A stretch of DNA of 6,470 nucleotides from Deltaproteobacteria bacterium CG07_land_8_20_14_0_80_60_11. Its GTDB lineage: Bacteria; Desulfobacterota; Desulfobaccia; Desulfobaccales; 0-14-0-80-60-11. The stretch spans positions 643 to 7,112 of the forward strand of contig PEWM01000208.1 of NCBI GenBank assembly GCA_002779455.1. The letters are read 5' to 3'. This document shows positions 1 through 5,213 of the stretch, piece by piece. The notes under the pieces were generated by a model. The model was given only the letters and a program-made list of their open reading frames with translations. It was not told where the DNA came from and did no database searches. Position numbers and translations under genes: made by a program. The first letter of the stretch is position 1, and every line of letters begins with the position of its first letter.

Positions 1-863
1 AAACCGAGCTGGTGGGGGTGGCCGACCTCAACCGGGACCAGGCCCGCAAGGTGGCTCACGCCTTGCACACCCGGGATTTTGGCGACTACCGGGAACTCTT
101 GCCGCTGGTGTCGGCGGTGAGCGTGGCGGTCCCCACCTCCCGGCATTTCGCCGTGGTTCGGGACTGCCTGGCCGCCGGCTGCCAGGTGCTGGTGGAAAAG
201 CCCATTACCACCACCGTGGCCGAGGCCGATGAACTGGTGCGCCGGTCCCGGGAGCGCGGCCTCATCCTCATGGTGGGCCACCTGGAGCGGTTCAACTCCG
301 CCATGGAAGAGCTCAAAAGGCGGGTGACCCAGCCCCGGTTCATCGAGAGCCACCGCCTGTCGTTCTTCAAGGAGCGGGGCACCGACGTGGACGTGGTCCT
401 GGATTTAATGATCCACGACCTGGATCATGTGCTGAACCTGGTTCCCTCGCCCGTGGCCGAAATCCGCGCCGCCGGCATCTCGGTCCTCACCGGCCGCGTG
501 GACCTGGCCAACGTCCGGCTGGAGTTCGAAGGCGGCTGCATCGCCAACCTCACCGCCTCCCGCATGTCCTTCAAGTCCATGCGTAAGTTTCGCCTCTTCC
601 AGCCCGAGGCCTACCTGGCGGTGGATTTTGAGAACCGGGAACTCACCGCCGCTTCCCGGAAGGACGGGGCCATGGGGCCGCTGCCGGGGGTAGCCCTGGA
701 GACCCGCCGGTTTTCCCAGGAAGATGTCCTGCTCAAAGAAATCACCGCCTTTGTCGAGACCATCCGGGACGGCGGCGAAGCCCCCATCCCGGGCGAAGCC
801 GGCCGGGCCGCCCTGGACCTGGCGCTGTCAATCAACGCCGCCATGAAAAAGGCGAAGGGGTGA
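1..863 (+). CDS. Gfo/Idh/MocA-family oxidoreductase, 5'-truncated by the window edge
   Basis: This is a cytosolic NAD(P)-dependent sugar dehydrogenase family protein. The frame is open from base 3, and the first codons read TELVGVADLNRDQA, the second beta strand of the Rossmann fold. The glycine-rich nucleotide loop, probably about 30 residues, therefore lies upstream, and the GTG at base 12 is not the real start. The family EKP motif with its conserved lysine is encoded at 195-203. The DLMIHDLDHVL segment, typical of the substrate-site His/Asp region, follows about 70 residues later. The C-terminus ends in MKKAKG, where the coding sequence merges into a purine-rich repeat. lpxB lies 155 bases downstream on the same strand. 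A Gfo/Idh gene next to lpxB recalls GnnA, which oxidises UDP-GlcNAc at C3 for amide-linked lipid A, but no GnnB aminotransferase is visible here. The family call is sure; the substrate is inference. Confidence 0.9.
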   Translation, partial: TELVGVADLNRDQARKVAHALHTRDFGDYRELLPLVSAVSVAVPTSRHFAVVRDCLAAGCQVLVEKPITTTVAEADELVRRSRERGLILMVGHLERFNSAMEELKRRVTQPRFIESHRLSFFKERGTDVDVVLDLMIHDLDHVLNLVPSPVAEIRAAGISVLTGRVDLANVRLEFEGGCIANLTASRMSFKSMRKFRLFQPEAYLAVDFENRELTAASRKDGAMGPLPGVALETRRFSQEDVLLKEITAFVETIRDGGEAPIPGEAGRAALDLALSINAAMKKAKG

Positions 864-870
864 AGATTTG

Positions 871-911
871 GGGGAAAAAGGGAAAAAGGCGAAAAGGGAA
901 AAAGGGGAAGA
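871..911 (+). repeat. Purine-rich octamer array, inverted partner of the array inside lpxB
   Basis: The tract is almost all purine and has an 8-base period (AAAAAGGG, AAAAAGGC, GAAAAGGG, AAAAAGGG). Its reverse complement matches bases 1031-1071 at about 34 of 41 positions by hand alignment. The two tracts are therefore inverted copies of one low-complexity repeat on either side of the lpxB ribosome binding site. A long-range RNA pairing across a roughly 120-base loop is possible but unproven. Confidence 0.75.
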
Positions 912-1008
912 AGATTAAAAACGAATTGGCTTCATATTCTGGTTCCTAAGTGTCAAGCCAAGCTTGGGGACGAGGGGGAAAGGCCCCGGTAAAAGCGCAA
1001 AAGGTTTT

Positions 1009-1012
1009 GGAG
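1009..1012 (+). promoter_or_regulatory. Shine-Dalgarno sequence that sets the lpxB start
   Basis: GGAG lies six bases before the ATG at 1019. The longer in-frame possibility, GTG at 950, has no comparable purine motif at the right distance, and it would add 23 residues with no family resemblance. The 1019 start is therefore preferred. Confidence 0.7.
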
Positions 1013-1018
1013 AATCAG

Positions 1019-2263
1019 ATGCTGGAGAAACTTTCGCCTTTTCGCCTTTTCGCCTTTTCCCCTTTTGCCCCGGGGCGTAAGCCCCCCCAAATCCTTGTGG
1101 TCGCCGGCGAGGCCTCCGGGGACGACCATGCGGCCCGGCTGGTGGCGGCCATCCGGGAGCGCTGCCCCCAGGCAGAATTTCTTGGCATCGGCGGTGAGGC
1201 CATGGCTGCCCAGGGGGTGCGGATTCTCACCCCCGCCGCGGAGCTGGCCGTGGTGGGCCTCATGGAAGTGGCGGGCCACCTGCCCGCGATCTGGCAGGCC
1301 CTCCGCACCATCGGCCGCGTCCTATCAACCGCGCGCCCGGACCTGGTCATCCTGGTGGATTTTCCCGACTTCAACTTTTGGGTGGCCCGCCTGGCCCGAT
1401 ATTGGCGGGCGCCGGTGTTGTACTACATCAGCCCCCAGGTCTGGGCCTGGCGCACCTACCGGGTGCGCACCCTGGCGCGCCTCACCGACCGCCTGGTGGT
1501 CATCTTCCCCTTTGAGGCCGACTTTTACCGGCAGCGGGGCGTGACCGTGGATTACGTGGGCCACCCCTTTCGGGAGACCCTGCCGCCCCTCGCGGACCGG
1601 CGAGCTTTTTTGCTGGGGCATAACCTGGACCCGGAGGCCCTTACCATCGCCCTGCTCCCCGGGAGCCGGGCCGGCGAAATCGAGCGGCACCTGCCCACTA
1701 TGCTGAAGGCCGCCAGCCTCATCCGCCGGAGCATCCCCCAAACCCAGTTCATCCTGCCCCTGGCCTCCACCGCCCCGGCGGAGTTGGTGCAGTCGATGGT
1801 TTCCGGGGAAGGTGGCGTCGGGGCGGGTTTTAAACCCGCCCCTACGGCCTTGCGGCTCAGCATCATCCCCGGCCAGGCCTACCAGGCCCTGGGGGCGGCG
1901 CACGCCGCGGTGGTGGCCTCGGGCACGGCCACGGTGGAGGCGGCCCTGGCGGGGGCGCCCGCGGTCATTGTTTACCGGGTGTCGCCCCTCACCTTTGCGT
2001 TGGCCCGCCGGCTCGTCCGGGTGGCGCATGTGGGCATGGCCAATCTTCTGGCCGAGGCGCGCGTTTTTCCCGAGCTTATCCAGGACGATTTCACCCCGGA
2101 GCGTCTGGCGCACGAGGTCTTGAGTCTCATCCAGGACCCGGGGCGCATAAAGGCGGTGCGGCGCGGCCTGGCCACGGTGATCCGCCGCCTCGGAGGGCCG
2201 GGGGCCTCGGCCCGCGCCGCCCGGGTGGCGCTGGAATTGATGACTTCAGCCAGGCCAGGATAA
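1019..2263 (+). CDS. lpxB: Lipid-A-disaccharide synthase LpxB
   Basis: LpxB is a GT19 glycosyltransferase. It joins UDP-2,3-diacylglucosamine and lipid X into the lipid A disaccharide at the inner face of the cytoplasmic membrane. The 414-residue product carries the family motifs in order: GEASGD (30-35), DFPDFN (114-119), YYISPQVWAWR (135-145), LLPGSRAGEI (212-221) and ASGTATVEAAL (300-310), followed by the conserved LARRLVRVAHVGMANLLAE stretch. It is longer than the usual roughly 380 residues, for two visible reasons. The first 20 or so residues (LSPFRLFAFSPFAP) are encoded by a pyrimidine octamer repeat, and residues 267-276 (VGAGFKPAPT) come from an in-frame palindrome. The start is the ATG with GGAG six bases upstream. 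The oxidoreductase before it suggests one lipid A operon. No other N-terminal ATG lies nearer the conserved core. The function is sure; the N-terminus is less so. Confidence 0.95.
   Translation: MLEKLSPFRLFAFSPFAPGRKPPQILVVAGEASGDDHAARLVAAIRERCPQAEFLGIGGEAMAAQGVRILTPAAELAVVGLMEVAGHLPAIWQALRTIGRVLSTARPDLVILVDFPDFNFWVARLARYWRAPVLYYISPQVWAWRTYRVRTLARLTDRLVVIFPFEADFYRQRGVTVDYVGHPFRETLPPLADRRAFLLGHNLDPEALTIALLPGSRAGEIERHLPTMLKAASLIRRSIPQTQFILPLASTAPAELVQSMVSGEGGVGAGFKPAPTALRLSIIPGQAYQALGAAHAAVVASGTATVEAALAGAPAVIVYRVSPLTFALARRLVRVAHVGMANLLAEARVFPELIQDDFTPERLAHEVLSLIQDPGRIKAVRRGLATVIRRLGGPGASARAARVALELMTSARPG
1031..1071 (+). repeat. Pyrimidine octamer array encoding the LpxB N-terminus
   Basis: CGCCTTTT occurs three times in perfect tandem (1035-1042, 1043-1050, 1051-1058). 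A fourth variant unit, CCCCTTTT, follows at 1059-1066. The array starts only 12 bases after the lpxB ATG and encodes a Phe/Pro-rich stretch. Eight is not a multiple of three, so gain or loss of one unit would shift the lpxB frame. The array is the inverted counterpart of 871-911. Confidence 0.8.
1817..1845 (+). repeat. 29-base palindrome inserted in frame in lpxB (REP-like)
   Basis: Arms GTCGGGGCGGGTTT (1817-1830) and AAACCCGCCCCTAC (1832-1845) pair at 13 of 14 positions around a single centre base. The element is read as VGAGFKPAPT within lpxB. From memory, this peptide recurs in unrelated proteins of deltaproteobacteria and similar genomes because the same mobile palindrome lands in coding regions; I could not check this by search. 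Confidence 0.8.
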
Positions 2264-2275
2264 AATAAGCCGTAA

Positions 2276-2310
2276 GCGTTCAGCTTTCAGCGTTCAGAGG
2301 TCAGCTTTAT
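2276..2310 (+). repeat. Degenerate heptad array
   Basis: Five consecutive 7-base units follow the lpxB stop: GCGTTCA, GCTTTCA, GCGTTCA, GAGGTCA, GCTTTAT. The period is clear although the units vary. Confidence 0.65.
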
Positions 2311-2431
2311 AAATCAAAGCAATTGAGCCTCTGGCAAAAGTCGATAAACTTTACGGCCGGGAAGCCCTAATCGTTTTCCGGTTAAAAGGTGGAATTACTC
2401 CCAAGCTACATAACCATCAATATCAGGTATA

Positions 2432-2490
2432 AATGTGGAACCGCCGCCCTCGGCTGTTCTTTATGCAGGCGAGGGCGCCTGCTCCACATT
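2432..2490. repeat. REP-like 59-base hairpin
   Basis: Outer arms AATGTGGA (2432-2439) and TCCACATT (2483-2490), and inner arms GCCCTCG (2446-2452) and CGAGGGC (2470-2476), pair in one register with about 21 pairs in all. The right arm contains, on the minus strand, GGCGCCCTCGCCTG, the same 14-mer found on the plus strand at 3954-3967. The element is thus one of a family. Confidence 0.7.
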
Positions 2491-2491
2491 A

Positions 2492-2521
2492 GCCAGGAAA
2501 TTTGAAATTTCTGGCATTTTT
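2492..2521 (+). terminator. Possible intrinsic terminator
   Basis: GCCAG (2492-2496) pairs with CTGGC (2511-2515), and AAATTT (2498-2503) pairs with AAATTT (2505-2510), leaving G2497 as a bulge. Five Ts follow at 2517-2521. The shape fits a rho-independent terminator on the plus strand, but it lies about 230 bases after lpxB, the stem is AT-rich at the top and the loop is tight. It may simply be part of the surrounding repeat. Confidence 0.35.
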
Positions 2522-2601
2522 GCAAGAGCCTCAATTGGTTGTATTATTCCAGGGAACCAATCGTTATCGAGCCGATTTGATAAGTCCTTGTTTTTGCAGA
2601 C

Positions 2602-2629
2602 AGCTGACCGATGACTGCTGATAGCTTAC
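2602..2629 (-). repeat. Degenerate heptad array, opposite orientation
   Basis: Four 7-base units lie here: AGCTGAC, CGATGAC, TGCTGAT, AGCTTAC. Read on the minus strand they resemble the units at 2276-2310 (GTAAGC start, TCAG-type repeats). The two arrays therefore form a loose inverted pair around the intergenic repeat block. Confidence 0.5.
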
Positions 2630-2635
2630 AATAAG

Positions 2636-2687
2636 CCCTTGCCAGAGACGCGGATAGGCCTCATATTAAGATAGATCGCGGCAAGGG
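2636..2687. other. Two-tier hairpin upstream of fbaB
   Basis: CCCTTGCC (2636-2643) pairs with GGCAAGGG (2680-2687). Inside it, GCG-AT (2650-2655, with G2653 bulged) pairs with ATCGC (2675-2679). No T tract follows. It could be a small structured RNA or a protein site; the sequence does not decide. Confidence 0.35.
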
Positions 2688-2692
2688 ACAAA

Positions 2693-2721
2693 TTGACCGA
2701 TAGATAAAATTGAACTAACCT
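2693..2721 (+). promoter_or_regulatory. Weak sigma-70-like promoter candidate for fbaB
   Basis: TTGACC (2693-2698) lies 17 bases before TAACCT (2716-2721), which shares only three positions with the TATAAT consensus. It is the best-spaced candidate I saw in the AT-richer DNA before fbaB. If real, the leader would be about 105 bases long and contain the CCYARAA array. Confidence 0.2.
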
Positions 2722-2770
2722 TAAGAAAGTTGGAAGATGCCACTTTATCATCCTGAGCGCCGCCAAGGAA

Positions 2771-2812
2771 CCCAGAACCCAGAACCTAAAACCAAAAACC
2801 TAAAACCAAAAA
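2771..2812 (+). repeat. Six-unit heptad array (CCYARAA-like)
   Basis: The units are CCCAGAA, CCCAGAA, CCTAAAA, CCAAAAA, CCTAAAA and CCAAAAA, in perfect 7-base register. The last four form two exact copies of a 14-mer. The array ends 8 bases before the fbaB Shine-Dalgarno sequence, so it would sit in the mRNA leader as an unstructured, G-poor stretch. Confidence 0.8.
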
Positions 2813-2820
2813 CCGCTTTT

Positions 2821-2828
2821 AAGGAGGT
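2821..2828 (+). promoter_or_regulatory. Near-perfect Shine-Dalgarno sequence of fbaB
   Basis: AAGGAGGT lies five bases before the GTG at 2834. This strong site supports the non-ATG start and suggests high translation, as expected for a central metabolic enzyme. Confidence 0.85.
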
Positions 2829-2833
2829 GGCCC

Positions 2834-3886
2834 GTGATTAAAAAAATCCAATCGTTGTTGGGCGCGGAGGCTGATGACTTGCTGAAGCACAAGTGCAAAG
2901 GGTTCCCCAAGGAGAGCCTCAACCTGCCGGGGCCTGATTTCATTGACCGGGTCTGCGTGATGAGCGACCGGCCCCCGGGGGTCTTGCGCTCGCTCGCCTC
3001 CCTGTTCGGGCATGGCCGCCTGGCCGGCACCGGCTATCTCTCCATCCTGCCGGTGGACCAGGGGGTGGAGCATTCCGCCGCCGCCTCCTTTGCCCCCAAC
3101 CCCATCTACTTCGACCCGGAGAACATCGTCAAGTTAGCCATGGCCGGGGGCTGCAACGCCGTGGCCTCAACCCTCGGGGTGCTGGGCGCGGTGGCCCGGA
3201 AGTACGCCCACAAGATCCCCTTCATCGTCAAGCTCAACCACAACGAGATGCTCTCCTACCCCAATTTTTACGACCAGACCCTGTTTGCCTCGGTGGAGCA
3301 GGCCTTCGACCTGGGCGCGGTGGCCGTGGGGGCCACCATTTATTACGGCTCCCCGGAGAGCCGCCGGCAGATATTGGAGATTTCCGAGGCCTTTAAATTA
3401 GCCCACGAGCTGGGGATGGTCTGCATCCTCTGGTGCTACCTGCGCAACCCGGCGTTCAAGACCAAGGAGGGCGATTTTCACGCCTCCGCCGACCTCACCG
3501 GCCAGGCCAACTACCTGGGGGTGACCATCGAAGCCGACATCGTCAAGCAGAAGCTGGCGGTGAACAACGGCGGCTATAAGGCGGTCAAATTCGGCAAGAC
3601 CAGCGAGCTGGTTTACGAGAAGTTGGCGCCCAACCACCCCATTGATCTGTGCCGCTACCAGGTGGCTAACTGCTTCATGGGGCGGGCGGGGCTGATCAAC
3701 TCCGGCGGCGGCTCCGGCCAGAACGACCTGGCCGACGCGGTGCGCACCGCGGTGATTAACAAGCGGGCCGGGGGCATGGGCCTGATCTCCGGCCGCAAGA
3801 CCTTCCAGCGGCCCATGAAAGACGGGGTGGAACTCTTCCACGCCATCCAGGACACCTTCCTCTGTAAAGAGGTGACCGTGGCCTGA
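2834..3886 (+). CDS. fbaB: Class I fructose-bisphosphate aldolase, FbaB/DhnA type
   Basis: This cytosolic enzyme reversibly cleaves fructose 1,6-bisphosphate to dihydroxyacetone phosphate and glyceraldehyde 3-phosphate through a lysine Schiff base, without metal, in glycolysis or gluconeogenesis. The product is 350 residues, the same length as E. coli FbaB as I recall it. Long blocks match that protein: LSILPVDQGVEHSA (69-82), PFIVKLNHNEML (129-140), AVAVGATIYYGS (162-173), ADIVKQK (234-240), NCFMGRAGLINSGG (279-292) and AVINKRAGGMGL (306-317). The Schiff-base lysine is probably K238 by analogy with E. coli. GGGSG (291-295) and SGRK (319-322) are the likely phosphate-binding loops. The start is GTG with AAGGAGGT five bases upstream. 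No T-tract terminator follows directly, but the five-hairpin repeat 96 bases downstream could help end transcription. The gene appears intact and monocistronic. Confidence 0.96.
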   Translation: MIKKIQSLLGAEADDLLKHKCKGFPKESLNLPGPDFIDRVCVMSDRPPGVLRSLASLFGHGRLAGTGYLSILPVDQGVEHSAAASFAPNPIYFDPENIVKLAMAGGCNAVASTLGVLGAVARKYAHKIPFIVKLNHNEMLSYPNFYDQTLFASVEQAFDLGAVAVGATIYYGSPESRRQILEISEAFKLAHELGMVCILWCYLRNPAFKTKEGDFHASADLTGQANYLGVTIEADIVKQKLAVNNGGYKAVKFGKTSELVYEKLAPNHPIDLCRYQVANCFMGRAGLINSGGGSGQNDLADAVRTAVINKRAGGMGLISGRKTFQRPMKDGVELFHAIQDTFLCKEVTVA

Positions 3887-3894
3887 TAAAAGAT

Positions 3895-3918
3895 AGTGGT
3901 CAGTGGTCAGTGGCCAGT
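3895..3918 (+). repeat. AGTGGTC heptad array
   Basis: AGTGGTC, AGTGGTC and AGTGGCC are followed by a partial AGT, starting 8 bases after the fbaB stop. It is the fourth array with a 7-base period in this window. Confidence 0.8.
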
Positions 3919-3943
3919 AAATGCTGGAGATTGACCAATGAGG

Positions 3944-3967
3944 ATGGAGGACCGGCGCCCTCGCCTG
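3944..3967 (+). repeat. Fragment of the REP-like family seen at 2432-2490
   Basis: TGGAG followed closely by GGCGCCCTCGCCTG (3954-3967) matches the right arm of the 2432-2490 hairpin read on the minus strand. The second arm is absent here, so this looks like a half-element placed directly before the 195-base repeat. Confidence 0.55.
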
Positions 3968-3981
3968 TCTGCCATGAACCC

Positions 3982-4176
3982 GGTAGCACAGGTTTTCAAC
4001 CTGTGTCAAGGAAGCAGGTTAGTCATGCACAGCCTGGAAAGGCTGTGCCACCAGCCAATACAAGCTTTTCATGCTTTACGGGTGGGCCGAAGGCCCATGA
4101 GGAACTGGTCCGAAAAGTTCTTGGTGGCACCGGCATCTTGCCGGTGCGGGTGCACAGGCTGGAAGCCTGTGCCACC
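3982..4176 (+). repeat. 195-base five-hairpin repeat, left copy
   Basis: Five compact hairpins lie in a row. Their arms are 3987-3994/3998-4005 (CACAGGTT), 4027-4035/4040-4048 (GCACAGCCT), 4083-4088/4092-4097 (TGGGCC), 4127-4135/4139-4147 (GCACCGGCA) and 4152-4160/4164-4172 (GCACAGGCT), with loops of three to four bases. An inverted copy of the same length sits at 6236-6430, about 87% identical by hand count. The element ends 11 bases beyond the stop of the minus-strand dehydrogenase, so it lies between convergent genes and may act as a transcription barrier for both. Confidence 0.9.
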
Positions 4177-4187
4177 CTTTGACCCAT

Positions 4188-5213
4188 TCAATACGTCAGG
4201 ATTACCTGAATGACGTCTTCCGGGTGGCGGTCGAGCAACTCATAAGCCTGGGCTGCCTGGCCGATGGGAAACCGCTGGGTGATGAAGCGGGCCGGCTGCA
4301 CCTGCGCCAGCATCTGCCAGGTAGCATGATAACGCCGGGTTTTGTTCCAGCGGCCGGTAAGCTCCGGGGCAATGCTGCTGACCTGGCTGCTGATGAGCCG
4401 CACCCGGCTGCGGTGGAAGCGGCCCCCCAGGTTCAGGTCGGACCGCTTGAGCCCGTACCAGGAGCCGATGACCACCCGGCCGCTGAAGCCGGTGGCGGCG
4501 ATGGCCTGATCCAGGGCGGCAGGGTTGCCGGAGATCTCATAGCAGAGGTCCGCCCCGGGATACGTGCCGCCTCCCTGGAGACCGGCGGCGAGGCGCGCCA
4601 GGGCGTCCGGGGCCGAGGGGTCCAGGCTCAGGTGGGCCCCCAGGTCTTCGGAGAGCTGGCGGCGCCGGGGATATAGATCCAGGGTCACCAGGGACGACAG
4701 GGGCCAGCGGCTCAAAAGGGCGGTCAAGAGCAGGCCCACGATGCCCTGGCCGAAGATGGCCACCTGTTCCCCCATGAGGGGTTGGCCGTCCAGCAGGAAG
4801 GTCACCGCGGTTTCCATGTTGGGGAAGAACACCGCATCCTCCGGGGTCAGGCCGGCGGGCAACCCGAGCAGTTCGTCAGGAGCCGCCAGGAAATGGCTTT
4901 CGTGGGGATTAAAGGCGAAGACCAGCCGGCCTTCCCAGCCGGGCGCCACGCCCCGGCCCAGTTTTAGGACCTGGCCTACCGCGGCGTAGCCATATTTCAG
5001 GGGAAAAGAGAAATCTCCGGCCAGGGCGGTGATGGTCTCATCCCTGGCCAGATCCGCCGGCGCCAGCCCCCGGTAAACCAACAACTCGGTGCCCGGGCTG
5101 ATGGCGGAAATGATGGTCTTTACCAGCACCTGGCCAAAAACCGGGGAGGGGAGGGTTTCAGTTTGGCGCGCCACCTGCCGGGGGCCGGTGAAATAAAGGG
5201 CCTGTCGTTCCAT
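4188..5213 (-). CDS. Medium-chain dehydrogenase/reductase without zinc ligands
   Basis: This 341-residue protein has the two-domain MDR layout: a GroES-like N-terminal part and a Rossmann domain with GQGIVG (155-160) for the dinucleotide. D179 at the end of the next strand favours NAD(H), although three arginines follow it. The usual catalytic zinc residues are replaced. The cysteine position reads ISPGTE (38-43), and the GHE motif reads KYGYAAVG (73-80). The only cysteine is C224, so the structural zinc lobe is absent too. The segments NPHESHF (102-108) and NMETA (132-136) mark a subfamily that I recall near 6-carboxytetrahydropterin synthase-like genes, though none is in this window. The ATG directly abuts the TGA of the RibD-type gene upstream (TGAATG), so translation is probably coupled. 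The fold is sure, the substrate unknown. BchC-like dehydrogenases share the GTE-type N-terminus but are not a confident match. Confidence 0.88.
   Translation of the reverse strand: MERQALYFTGPRQVARQTETLPSPVFGQVLVKTIISAISPGTELLVYRGLAPADLARDETITALAGDFSFPLKYGYAAVGQVLKLGRGVAPGWEGRLVFAFNPHESHFLAAPDELLGLPAGLTPEDAVFFPNMETAVTFLLDGQPLMGEQVAIFGQGIVGLLLTALLSRWPLSSLVTLDLYPRRRQLSEDLGAHLSLDPSAPDALARLAAGLQGGGTYPGADLCYEISGNPAALDQAIAATGFSGRVVIGSWYGLKRSDLNLGGRFHRSRVRLISSQVSSIAPELTGRWNKTRRYHATWQMLAQVQPARFITQRFPIGQAAQAYELLDRHPEDVIQVILTY

Larger units (their letters stand above)
2319..2538. repeat. Imperfect inverted repeat pair around the REP-like hairpin
   Basis: Bases 2319-2340 match the reverse complement of 2517-2538 at about 18 of 22 positions, with CAATTGAG and GCAAAA shared exactly. 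The pair brackets about 175 bases that contain the 59-base hairpin and the terminator-like hairpin. It could be the ends of a small non-autonomous element, but no target-site duplication is evident. Confidence 0.45.
2264..2833. other. Gene-free intergenic stretch between lpxB and fbaB
   Basis: No credible coding region appears on either strand. The stretch is more AT-rich than the flanking genes. It holds two heptad arrays, an outer imperfect inverted repeat, a REP-like hairpin, a terminator-like hairpin, a long-stem hairpin, a weak promoter candidate and a CCYARAA array just before the fbaB ribosome binding site. The size and repeat density suggest that lpxB and fbaB are separate transcription units. 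Confidence 0.7.

Noticed and set aside
950..1018. GTG at 950 as the lpxB start, adding 23 residues
   Set aside because: The added residues do not resemble the family, and the ATG at 1019 has a well-placed GGAG. The longer frame is open by chance.
1325..2113. A 262-codon frame antisense to lpxB, and similar long frames opposite fbaB and the minus-strand genes
   Set aside because: Third-position GC richness creates long antisense frames in such genomes. Their Arg/Gly/Pro-rich translations show no motifs, and the sense genes are clear.
2771..2812. Telomere-like CCCTAAA repeat
   Set aside because: The units vary (CCCAGAA, CCTAAAA, CCAAAAA), the array is short and internal, and it lies directly before a bacterial ribosome binding site.
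3982..4176. CRISPR array
   Set aside because: The hairpins differ in sequence, and there are no equal-length unique spacers or adjacent cas genes.
3910..4213. Two overlapping plus-strand open frames after fbaB
   Set aside because: They translate the hairpin repeat in two frames (peptides such as LEACAT and GWKPV). They have no protein-like composition and no ribosome binding site.
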